A stretch of 64,000 bases of DNA, taken from the NCBI RefSeq assembly GCF_032118995.1, contig NC_092661.1, positions 2,358,501-2,422,500 of the forward strand, in the 5' to 3' direction. The position numbers and the translations under genes are program-made. Numbering within the stretch: position 1 is the first letter of the stretch; the number at the start of each line of letters is the position of its first letter. A model generated the notes under the pieces. It was given only the letters and a program-made list of their open reading frames with translations, had not been told where the DNA came from and searched no databases. Origin of the DNA: Asterias amurensis. Lineage: Eukaryota > Echinodermata > Asteroidea > Forcipulatida > Asteriidae. Shown one piece after another: positions 10,971-22,300 of the stretch.

Positions 10971-12850
10971 TGTTATAGTATAATCAACTAAAACAACTCG
11001 GAACTAACTAAGAATAAATGGTTTCTGTCTACGCATCAGTCCTTTTTTTTTTTTGTTTTTTTTGAGAAAATTAGTTTGGAGAGGCAGTGTAATGGTAATG
11101 GTGAGAGATAAATTAAATGCAAAATAATCTTGTTTTAAAAAGTGGGCAATAGAAGAATTTTGGCTACTGAAAACATCTTTTTCTCTTAAATCATGGAATT
11201 CTTACGGGGTCAAACATGCCGATACAGAATTCTGTTTTTTTTTTTCTTCATTTGTGTTTGTTTTGTATTTCTGCTAGTGTACCCAGGCTGAGTGTACCAA
11301 TAGTGTGCTAAACACTCCAAACTCTGTTTTGGTTTGATGTTGTTTAGACGATGTGACCTATGTTTACATTCAAACCGCTCTCTGTTGAAAAAAAAACACT
11401 GTATACGTCATGTTTCGCCGGGCAAAAAGACACGTAAGATTGCAGACACTTTCTAGCTGGCTGCGAAAACACAAAGGTTTTGCCCGCCATGTTATGGTTT
11501 TCGTGTGACGTCAGAGGTCACGTCGTCTATATGATTACAATGTTTCTGTTCATTAAGTAGAAAAAAAAGAATACATTTTAAAAGAGTTTTATTTGCTAAA
11601 GATTGTGCACTTAGAGCATTTATCTTTATTTATTGCGAGATTTAGGTCACTATTTATAAAATTAACATTTTGTTGTTGTTGACTTCTGTTATTAATTTAA
11701 TGTTTACATCAAATGCATAGTATGCGATTTATAGAAGTGCAAAGTAAAAAATATTTATTATTGAAGACTTTATTATTCAAAATAAAATAACAAATTATAT
11801 TAGAGATGTTTGAGTACAATTAATTTTTAAAAATGTTTTGTTTTGTTCTGCTTCTAAGGGGGATCAGATATCAATACTACTTTATAGAAATTTGGCCGGG
11901 ACCACTACACTTATTTTCGGTTTAGATGATCGAGGGAACTAAAAACTTCTCTACTGCAGAGTGTGTCCTAATTGGTCTTGACGTTTTGACTAGCTTGCTC
12001 TAGTCATCGTTAGGAGACTGAAACCAAAACATCTCACTATTTGCTGAGATGTAGAACAAAGAGTCATTCCAACAGCTTTATTCCACGTACTGCATCTCTC
12101 TTGGAACTCCTTGCCTGGTGGGTGTTTCCCTCCATCCTACAATCTGTTTTAGAAGGAATATCAATTCCTGCCTCTGGCTCTCCCGATTTATTTTAATGTT
12201 TAATCATTTTCATCTTGTAGCCCCATACCAAGGGTGGCTTAAGCCTTGTTTGGGGCGGACTTGCAAAAAACATTTTTTTTTAAAAGATTCTTGTCCGAAA
12301 TCTCCCTGCTGTTTTCAAGATGCAAATGTTGGCAACTCTCAGAGTTAGGCAATTTCCGTTATCAGCGTACTATCTAACACAAATCCAAGCTGAAGATTTC
12401 CGAACATTCCATAATGAAAAATTTTATACTCACAACTCCGAGTGACATAGCTCCCTCGCTAAAAATCACCAGCAATCTCACCAAACACTTGTTCGTCATT
12501 AAATGCAGTTCTAGTTGAACTTAAACCTATGCCAATTTAAGGGTGTTTGAGAATTTCAGTTTGTTTTCATTAAATGAATATGTAAAAGTAAGTTAAACGA
12601 ACACCTTGCTTTGTGTCTTAATCAATTCTGTTGATGTTTAAAACCATTTAGAGACCATCTGTCTAATCATCACAAAACATGTACTTAACTTTATACATTG
12701 CTGTTACATGTAGATGTCTATTTATGTAGTTTTAACAGTGCATCATTTTATTTTATTTTGAATTCTGCTGTTTAGCGTAGATTCATGCCCGATATTCCTA
12801 TTGAAAGCGCCCCCCCCCCACCCCCGACATTAACCAACGTTGTCCGCATA
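10971..12850. other. AT-rich non-coding stretch downstream of the CD164-like gene
   Basis: No exon was recognised. The first part may be 3' UTR (AATAAA at 11013 and about 11781). At 11340-11545 GACGATGTGACCTATGTTTAC is matched imperfectly by an inverse at GTCAGAGGTCACGTCGTCT, an old palindromic element. The rest is unique or too diverged. Confidence 0.4.
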
Positions 12851-12852
12851 CT

Positions 12853-13425
12853 TTAAAGGCACTGAAAACCTTGGGTAGTTGTCAAAGAACAGCAGTCGCA
12901 CTTGGTGTATCCTAATACATGCATAAAATAGCAAACCAGTGAAAATTCGGAAACCGTATTGAGTATGACGTCACCGTTCAAATATTGGCCCTACAAGATG
13001 GCGTCTGCAAGCGTGTGTGTATGCTTGTGCCGTAGAAATCAAACCAGGAATGCTGCGTGCTTCTTGATGTACGCGTTTGGACGCGCATACGGTTTGACCT
13101 ACAAGATGGTGACTTTCATAGCAAAAAGGGGTTATTTAATACGGCCTATTGGTCATCGAAGTTGCAAGAGAATAATGAAATGAAAAACACAGTTGTTGCA
13201 CAAAATCATTTTGTGCTTCCAGTTCCTGATAAAAGGCTGTAGGCCTGAAGACTTTTAATATTTGAGTGAGAAATACATCTTTCTCAAAAACTCTGTTACT
13301 GCAGAGGGAGCCGTTTCTTAAAATGTTGTATACTATAAACAGCTCTCCATTACTTGTTACTAATTAAGTTTTTGTGCTAACAATTATTTTGAGTAACTAT
13401 CAATAGTGTTCAGTGCCTATATAAA
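12853..13425 (+). mobile_element. Diverged family A relative
   Basis: Begins TTTAAAGGCACTGAAAACCT and ends ATAGTGTTCAGTGCCTATA, with internal blocks shared with family A (GAGGGAGCCGTTTCT). It is longer than family A by about 180 bp. Confidence 0.65.
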
Positions 13426-13767
13426 TATAAACTTTTTTTTAAGGTGAGCACTGTTGTTAAGTTTAGTAGGCAACTGGTGTGGATTTTTTGTTGGCGTTTC
13501 TTAATATGGATTTCTGCAGCATGCGCATAATTAAAAAAATGATGCCTTAAAATTAATAGTCTTTAACTTCAGTACAATCTTTGTTCTTTAAAAAAGGTAT
13601 GATTCATCATTTGTTTTAGAAAATAGAGAAGTATACATTCTTAAGTGTTTATTTATTTTGTTTGACCCTTGCACTGATGTGTGCTAGTCGCTGTATTCCC
13701 GAGTTCTGCGAAAAATAACACTCTTTACTCAAGCTACATTCAACCACAGTTTAAAACAAATTAAACA

Positions 13768-14090
13768 TTTGAACACTCACATTTTGTTGTGAACTGGTTA
13801 GTTTTTATTGTTTCGGAACTACAAATATAACAAAGTCAGCAAGATTCAAATTATAACAAAGTCATTGATTCAAAAAATTTACGCTTCGAACAAAAAGTTT
13901 GAACACTCACATTTTGTTGTGAACTGGTTAGGTTTTATTGTTAAGGAACTACAAATATAACAAAGTCATTGATTCAAAAAGAATTACACTCCTAACAAAA
14001 AATTTGAACACTCGCATTTTGTTGTGAGCTACAAATATAACAAAGTCAATGATTTGAAAAATTTACACTCCCAACAAAACAGTAACTTGT
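13768..14090. repeat. Tandem repeat, about 130 then 105 bp period
   Basis: GAACACTCACATTTTGTTGTG recurs at 13771, 13901 and (one change) 14006. ACTACAAATATAACAAAGTCA recurs with it. Three units; the last is shortened by loss of the ACTGGTTAG segment. Confidence 0.88.
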
Positions 14091-14319
14091 AAAATACACA
14101 GGCAACAGAAAAAGAACTGTTGACTTTAAGGCTTGGGTTTTGAGATGACAGATCACAAAAATGCTGTTTGATTCTGTAAGTCTTGGGGCCATGATCTAGC
14201 TTGTGGCAGTTAGTCAGACAAAAATGTTGGTAGTGGTGATAAGTTTTTAAAAAAATTTTCTTTTTCAGTTTAGGAGGTTTTTGTTCCCCTGGATCTAAAA
14301 ACGAATCAAGAATCACACC

Positions 14320-14774
14320 TTAAAGGGGCTCTCTGGTCAACTTCAGTTTTGTGATCTGCTTGTTTTCTAAAAAATAGAGTCTTTATAAATATGGAAAAAG
14401 TCTCTAACCTTGCATTGAAAGGATGTAAAATGGCAGTGTTTGAAACCCTTCCACTGCGCATACTGCCACTGCCAATAACCAAAGACGTCTCTGTTCAAAT
14501 ACATGAATCTGTCAATTTTGTACTGGGTATATGTGTTTTTAAAAGTTCATTCCTGAATTTCGATGGTATTCAATCAAAATGGCATGGAATTTAAGCTCAT
14601 GACTGGAGTAGAAATTCCTCCTGTGGAATGTACAGACCCATTTGGAAGTGTCTTGGCCAAGCGGTTTAAAGCACCGACTTCAAACTCGGTGTTTCTAGCT
14701 TTTCCCAAACTAAAGCACTTCACCTAGTGAAAGTGCAACACAAAACTTAATTTAACCTGAGAGACGCTCTTTAA
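14320..14774. mobile_element. TTAA-bounded element with an internal tRNA-like SINE piece
   Basis: TTAAAGGGGCTCTCTGG on the left roughly mirrors GAGAGACGCTCTTTAA on the right. At 14650-14700 there is a tRNA-Leu/Ser-like 5' half (CTTGGCCAAGCGGTTTAAAG) with no T arm, so it is a SINE fragment, not a tRNA gene. Confidence 0.5.
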
Positions 14775-15048
14775 ATATGATTGCGGCTGAGAAAGTTATA
14801 TTTGTGGTAAATTGTAAAAGTAAAGTGTCTTACTTTATTCTGTACCCAAAACCATAACAGTTATATTTGTGGTAACTTGTGGAAGTAAGGTGTCTTAATT
14901 TATTCTGTACCCAAAAGCAATAAAGCAATTAACTTTGTAAAAGTAATGTATTTCTCAGAAAATGATAAATAAATGTTGGTTATTGAAATGAAAAACAAAC
15001 AAACTGTATTTTGGACTGTTTTTTGTTTGTTTGTTTAAATTAATGTCA

Positions 15049-15440
15049 TTAAAGCCATTGGTACAAACACTTTCGGTAAACAGTATTGTCCAAAGGCCTA
15101 CACTTTGTGTCTCACAACTTATATATAAAATAACACACCTGTGAAAATTTAGGCTCAATCGTACATCAGAGTCGGGAGAAAACAACGGGAAAACCCATAC
15201 CTTGTTTCCGCAAGTTTTGCCGAGTCATGACATGTGTTTAAAATAAATCCGTAATTCTCGATATCGAGAATTGATAATTGTTTTAATGTTTTCTCAAAAA
15301 GTAAAGCATTTCATGGAATAATATTTCAAGAGAAGTCTTTCACCATTACCTTCTGTAAGCCCTGTATAAGTGTAAGTTATTTGTAAATCTGTGAACTTCA
15401 ATTTTTTTTCTGTTCTTCCGAAAGTGTATAATGGCTTTAA
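15049..15440 (+). mobile_element. Family B MITE (AAAGCCATTGG ends)
   Basis: TTAAAGCCATTGGTACAAAC to GTATAATGGCTTTAA. Diagnostic inner blocks are GTCATGACATGTGTTTAAAA and TCTCGATATCGAGAATTGAT. Other copies: 39264-39640, 40051-40435, 47337-47899. Confidence 0.85.
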
Positions 15441-15815
15441 GGCTAAAAGATGATGCTCATGATTTTTACTTTTTGCCAGGATTTGTTTTTACATAATAAT
15501 TAATAAAATTGTTTACTAATTAGTGGCAACTTTGAGTGATTTGTGAGAAAAAAAAGCGACGATTTGTGGAAGAGTATAGGAAGAACGCGACGACTCGTTA
15601 AAGAGTGGAGGTTAACCCCGGTGTTTCTAGTTCACATAACAAGCACTTACGTTTATAAGTTACCTCAGGGGCTTGCTCCTTGTGAGCAACAGCGACTACA
15701 CTCACTCATGAGGTATCCCTGGTTCCATTACCAGAAATATAATAACAGTAACAACAAATAGTAGTCAAACAACAATAAGAACATAAGAGATGTAAAACAT
15801 GCATCCGGGATAAAG

Positions 15816-16048
15816 AATATTCATTTTGGTTTTTACCCATACACCGCTGTGTGTTAGCACTGTATACAAAAATACTGTATATGCAAAAATATCACAGGCA
15901 TGTTACTCGAGTGGTATTCAAACCCACAACTCGTGCAATTCTAGAGCAGTGTCTTACCAATTAGACTACCAAGGTTGCCGGGTAGCTAGATGCAGTTCGA
16001 ATCCTAAGTTTTGGCAGCAGGTTCCGCAACGATGTAATCGCATCTGAG
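15816..16048 (-). mobile_element. tRNA-derived SINE just past the TERF stop codon
   Basis: Diverged copy of the 259-bp SINE at 48.2 kb. Minus-strand sense gives GGTAGTCTAATTGGTAAGAC (A box) and a B-box position GGGTTTGAATACC. It lies about 65 bp beyond the TERF TGA in the same sense as that gene. Confidence 0.75.
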
Positions 16049-16111
16049 TCATTCTGTTTTGTATCCATATACACTGATGTGTGTTAACATTGTAGACTCA
16101 CTTAAACAAAC

Positions 16112-16356
16112 TCAGACTTCCCCATTTTTAACCATATTACGCCATTTATCCTTCAGATTGACGTTGGTCCGCCCGTTGAAATCGTACGCCATATTCATTT
16201 CAGACCACTTGCCGACACCAAACCTATCCACGGCTTTCTTTAACAGTTTGCATTCTTCATAAGACCAGAACTGCTTCTTCCTACTCAGCTGTCTGAAGGC
16301 ATGACTAGGGTCTAAACTATGCCGTACTTTCGGCGACTTTAGGGTTGGGAAGCTCG
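16112..16356 (-). CDS. TERF: TERF exon 10: Myb/telobox DNA-binding domain
   Basis: 245 nt to the TGA at 16114-16112. SRKKQFWSYEECKLLKKAVD opens the Myb repeat; RFGVGKWSEM is its middle and NGRTNVNLKDKWRNM the recognition helix with telobox. The protein stops seven residues after the telobox arginine, as in vertebrate TRF proteins that end close behind the Myb domain. A tRNA-derived SINE begins about 65 bp beyond the stop, so the 3' UTR probably contains it. Confidence 0.93.
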
Positions 16357-19300
16357 CTAAAAATAGAAAAAGAAGTCAAGTTGTTATACTGTGTATTATA
16401 CCCTGCTTGAGCCCAAAAATGGTGACTTAAGTTCACCCATTGCACAATGCTGCACAGATGTTCAGGCCAAATCAGCCTGTGATCTACCCAATGGTACACG
16501 TACATGTAGATGGATACAACTTACTGGTGGTTATTCCGGAGCTAGACCCAGAAGACATAAGATCATCTGATGAGTCTGCTGCTCTCTCTGGCGGTGATGT
16601 GTTATCCCGGACCCTGTTTCTGTTTGGTTGGTACTGCCGGTCCCTGATTGATCTTCCCCTATGGAAACAGAAAAACGCAGAAAATTGAACGTCAAGATTT
16701 TACACCGGGCCCAATTTAAAACAGCTACTTAACCACAGACACATTGGACGACATCCTTATCTGGAATGTTATTTTGGACAAATTCGGTTTGGATTTTTTT
16801 TCCTTCATCCAAAGCACTTGTCCTAAATAGTTTGCCGACATCCTGAGGGCTGATGTTTTTATTCACCTGGACTTACCATTGTGTAGCTTAGTGAGGCTGG
16901 CACCTATCGTGACACGCTTCATTTCACCTACAGTGTATACAAAGATACGTATGTGATATCAAGTCATAACCTACTCCCAGTTTCATACTGCACTTTGCGT
17001 ATTGTATGTGTCAATGCGTCACACTCCGCCAACGGTCAGTGCAAAAATGACTTTGGGCAAGCAGGCTCTTCATCACGAAATAACCCCCTGAAATGTCAAA
17101 CTCACTTTGACTTATATGAGGCTGGAAGATGAATTTGGTATCGCACGCGTGCTTGTGGAGTAAGAGGGAAAAATATAGCGTGTCTGCCTCCCAGCTCCTT
17201 CGTATTCCACTGGCGCTTGAGTGAAAACTTACATTATTATTACCTCTTTGGAGTAGACACTGTCGGACTCTGGAGTCCAAGATCGTTGGGGGATTGAGGG
17301 TCTACTGCAGCTATCGGCGAATGGCTTTGATCCAGAGAGGGTGCATCGATCGGCGTCTGGCTCTGATCCACAGAGAGTGCATCGATCGGCGTCTGGCTCT
17401 GATCCAGAGAGGGTGCATCGATCGGCATCTGGCTCTGATCCAGAGAGGGTGCAGCGATCGGCGACTGGCTCTGATCCAGAGAGGGTGCAGAACACGCGTT
17501 GTTTGCATCTCTCGAATTTGCTTTCTGTCTCTTCGGTGGAGAGTCATCTTGCTGTTAGAAAAAGAAAAAAAAAGAGAGACTTTGTTGAGAAAGGGTTGAT
17601 CAATAAATAATAAGACAGAGGCAAGTTGGATTTGAAAATTTTGCACTGAAGAATTTTGATTAGTAAGATAGATAGACTCAAGTTTGGACTTACAAACGGA
17701 TTAGACGTTCCTCTGATGTCCGCCCAGTCTTCGTCTGTCAGTGAAGGCACGGCAGCTTCCAACACTGCCAAGGTGTAGACGCTTATAGGTATTGCAAATA
17801 AAAGAATCTTAGAGAACTCAACAAAACAGAAGTCTATTGTTTTGTATTAATTGTTTATTTATTTTATTATTTTATTTTAATTCTTCGGACAATACAATAA
17901 TTATTATAACAAGCAGAGGCCGTCCAGGGAAAAGCAAAATTAAAAAAAAACTGTCATAAAAAAAAAGCAGGCATGCATTGCATGCAATGGCGCCTTTGAC
18001 AGCCAGCCACATCAACCTAATATGACCACAGAGCACAGCCAGAGATCGAAAGTGTTTGATATTTCCCAAAGGAAGGAAAACCCTATGGTCTGGAAACCCT
18101 TGTGGCAAAGCAGAGAACCAACACACAACTCAACTCACATAGCCCTGGCAGGGTACAAACAAGGGTCACCTTGGTGAGAGGCGAGCGCTTTACGCACAAG
18201 CCAACCATGCCACCCTATAATTAGCTTACATTGTACTAGACAATGTTCAAATCTACATGTAACACGCAATTGACTTATTAAAGGCAGTGTACACTTTTGG
18301 TAATTGTCAAAGACTAGCCTTCACAGTTGGTGTATCTCAACATATGCATACATAACAAACCTGTGAAAATTTGACCTCAATCGGTCATCGAAGTTGCGAG
18401 ATAGTAATGAAAGAAAAAACACCCTTGTCACACGAAGTTGTGTGTGTTTAGATGGTTGATTTCGAGACCTCAAGTTCTAAATCTGAAGTCTCGAAATCAA
18501 ATTCGTTAAAAATTACTTCTTTCTCGAAAACTATGGCACTTCAGAGGGAGCCGTTTCTCACAATGTTTTATACCATCAACCTCTCCCCATTACTTGTCAC
18601 CAAGAAAGGTTTTATGCTAATAATTATTTTGAGTAATTACCAATAGTGTCCACTGCCTTTAAATGAACTTTTGCTGAAGATGGGCGGGAAAACCTAAAAT
18701 ATAGTCTTCTTTACGTACCTCTTTTCACGGTCATTACTGTCTCCCTTTGTCCCTCTACACTTTCTCTTGCGTGGTGAAATAAACCTCAGTCCCTTCGGAT
18801 TGCCACAGTTGTCATCAGTCTCGGAAGTAATCGACCCATTCTCGTTCGATGCCTCATCCGACATCGGATGATCACCTCTGTCCAACCTGCTGCGTGACAT
18901 CTTCCGGAGACCTAAAAATAAAAAATAATATTCTGTTTTATAGTTTCATAAAAGCCTGCAAGCACAAAAACTTAATAACACAAAAAAGTATTACTATAGC
19001 AAGCGCTGGCCAAAATGACATTGAGTAACATGGTTGTGACTGTTGTCCTACTCAATTTTTTCTTCAATTTTTTCTTATCTGCTGCTTAAAGGCTTAAAGG
19101 CAGTGGACACTATTGGTGATTACTCAAAATGATTATGAGCATAAAAGCTTACTTGGTAACGAGTAATGGAGAGCTGTTGATAGTATGAAGTATAGTGAGA
19201 AACGGCTCCCTCTGAAGTGACATAGTTTTCGAGAATAATTTTCCGCGAATTTGATTTCGAGACCTCGGGTTTAGAATTTGAGGTCTCGAAATCAAGCATC

Positions 19301-22300
19301 TGAAAGCACACTGCTTTGTGTGACAAGGGTTTTTTTTTTCTTCCATTATAATCTCGCAACTTCAACAACCGATTGAGCCCAAATTTCTCAGGTTGAGATA
19401 TACCAACTGTGAAGACCATTCTTTGACAATTGCCGATAGTGTCCAGTGTCTTTAAAGGCAGTGGACACTATTGGTAATTGTCAAAGACTAGCCTTCACAG
19501 ATGGTGTATCTCAACATATGCATAAAATAACAAACCTGTGAAAATTTGAGCTCAATCGGTCATCGAACTTGAGAGATAATAATTAAAGAAAAAAACACCC
19601 TTGTCACACAAAGTTGTGTGCATTTAGATGGTTGATTTTGAGACCTCAAGTTCTAAACTTGAGGTCTCGAAATCAAATTTGTGGAAAATTACTTCTTTCT
19701 CGAAAACTATGGCACTTCAAAGGGAGCCGTTTCTCACAATGTTTTATACCATCAACCTCTCCCCATTACTCGTCACCAAGAAAGGTTTTATGCTAATAAT
19801 TATTTTGAGTAATTGCCGATAGTGTCCAGTGTCTTTAACAGCTTTTTGAAATTGGGCCCAGAGCTTGGGTAACCTAAACCGCTCGGCCAGAAGATGCCAT
19901 CTTATATTGATATTATGACCGACCTTTTAGCGGAGAGGATCGTCTTGAAGATGTGCCCTCACTGGACGAGGCAATAACCATCGATGACGACGAGGATTTG
20001 TCATCATCAGTGATTCCTTGTTTCTGTTCAGCTTTCTTTTGTACCTTGTAAATAAATCAAAACAATATTTAATGACCATTTCTTATTACAAAAATACTTC
20101 TGTATTACAAAAACACTTCTCGGCTTTTAGTCCCATTCGAAGGACGAAGCATCATGTGAAAGTGTCTTGCTTAAAGACACGGGTGTCAAGACTGGGACTC
20201 GAACCCACACTCTGCTGATCAGAAACACCAACGTTTGTATTCGGTGCTCTCATCCGCTCGGCTAGGACACTTCCACAATACTGACCAATACCTCTCTGTT
20301 GACTTATACATCATATTTAATACCCTGTTCTTGGAAATTATGTCTTTGTTCCGGGGTGCTAGTCAGAACCATATTTAATAATACATGTAATAATAATCAT
20401 ATAATATCAAAATCTTACAGCCAAGTAACTACCGACTAGGTACTCAAGGCGCTTAGTACATACAATTTAACAGAAAGATTCTGAGACCCAATTATGTAGT
20501 ACCTTCCAATAAGGGTTTATACAGGTGCTACAGCGCAGCCAGGATCAACGGGGCGAACCCCTTCTCTTTTCGATAAGTTCACTCGGTTCTTTACATGCGT
20601 TACACAACACATGGGATAAACCACTTTACTGTTACCTGCAGTGTAGCCAGGGATGATTTAAATTAATAATAATAATAATAACAAGTTCTTATATAGCGCA
20701 TTTCAAAATAAACCGTATCAATGCGCTTTACATTAGTCCCCTGGTCATGGGGCCAATAAACATCCCCTTTAATCTTTCTCAGCTCCCATTAGGGAGTATA
20801 CAGCCCCGACCTGCCGTGGCGCTCCGAAAGCTTTTCATTCACAATATCAACCTCTACCCTCGCAGGTACCCATTTATACCCCTGGGTGAGGAGAAGCAAT
20901 TATAGTAAAGTATCTTGCTCAAGGACACAAGTGTCACGACTGGGATTCGAACCCAAACTCCGGTGAATTAGCACCAGAACTTGAATTCGATGCTCTTAAC
21001 CACTCGGCCGCGACACTCTACAATTACGATTCAACCTGGGAAGCGGCAGCTTGGGGATGCAACTTTTTAGTTCAGATATCAACTTTTTATTGGACTTACC
21101 GCGAGTAACACAGGAGGACTGAATGCGCTGTGAACCTTCTCTAAGATTGTCTTTGCTTCTTGTAGGAAGATCTCATAGGAGTGGAGATCCAGGAATCTCT
21201 GACTGACTTTCTTTTCATTAATGAAGGCCTGGAGCTGCCGCTGAACCTTGACCTGTCGCACAGAACAAAAACGCAATAAAATGTGGGTAAGGCGCCTCCA
21301 GACCATTCAACCCATGGGGTGAGCATCCAAGAAGGAAATAACTACTAAATATTTGTCTTTGCGTTCTCCTTTTCCACACAGATATCCCCTTTCTGGCTTG
21401 CCTCATAGACAAAACAAGAGTGGCTTAAAACTGTGGATAAGGGGCCTCCAACTTGTGGTCAAATCAGCCCATAACCAGAGGAAAATGGGAAACTTTATAC
21501 TATCTGCCAATCACCATGAGTGACGGTCACTGACAGCGAATACCTTGTGTTTTGCGTGTTTTTGATTTTGTATTTTAGATTTAGCCAAACTGTATTTTAT
21601 TTTTCATAACACATTGCCAGCATTAACCAAACTGTTCTGGAACAGGACGTACTGGACACGAGTTCCCCAAGGATAACAAGCGGTGTGCATGAGTTTTTGG
21701 GAGTGTTTCTTCTAGGGTACCTAGCAAAAATTCCAAAATGCTGACCTACCAAAAATTGAGAAGAAATCTGAAGTTTAGTTGTATGACAATGTATCTGATT
21801 TAATTTTCAAGAGGCTGAGAGACTTCTAAATATTTTTTGAGTATTTTTGAATTTTTAGCATTTACCATTGTTTGCTATAGGAGTTGTGCACCCTTACCTG
21901 GTAGGTCTGCTGCCCTCTAGTGGCAGAGCTTTCAAAAAGTCTCCCATTGCTTTGTCCCTTCCGGACCAAAGTTCAAGCCCAGAAACAGCATCTGTCACTT
22001 ACCCTTGGGTTTGGTTTAGAAGGGTCCTCTTTTATAGTATCGCCAAATAAACTCAGGAACACAAGAAGGGCTTTGTTGAAATCTCCTGCTCTACAGCATA
22101 CAATCACAGCCTTGCAGTTAAAATATCAAAAATACAGCTAGGTAATTTGCTTAGTAAAAACAGGTTACCAAACAATTAGCCTTCAAACGTTTGGTTGTCT
22201 TGTGTCAATGTGTATTAGCAGAGTTCTTGTTTTTTTTGCGCCAGGCGTGTCATCATTGACAGACATGGCACACTAGAAATCTTCAAAATTATTATTAATT

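Noticed and set aside
14650..14705. tRNA-Leu gene
   Set aside because: Only the D and anticodon side is present; no T arm follows.
17294..17610. Plus-strand repetitive frame of CIDRRLALIQRG-type units
   Set aside because: It is the antisense reading of the TERF exon 8 minisatellite; the minus frame is joined to conserved exons on both sides.
17740..17771. Alternative TERF exon 7 acceptor at TTGGCAG
   Set aside because: With the preceding phase-2 exon it leads to a stop codon; the acceptor ten bases upstream keeps frame through exon 8.
20140..20270. A tRNA-Leu or tRNA-Ser gene
   Set aside because: The boxes are good, but the acceptor stem does not pair and the head runs into a SINE body shared with other copies.
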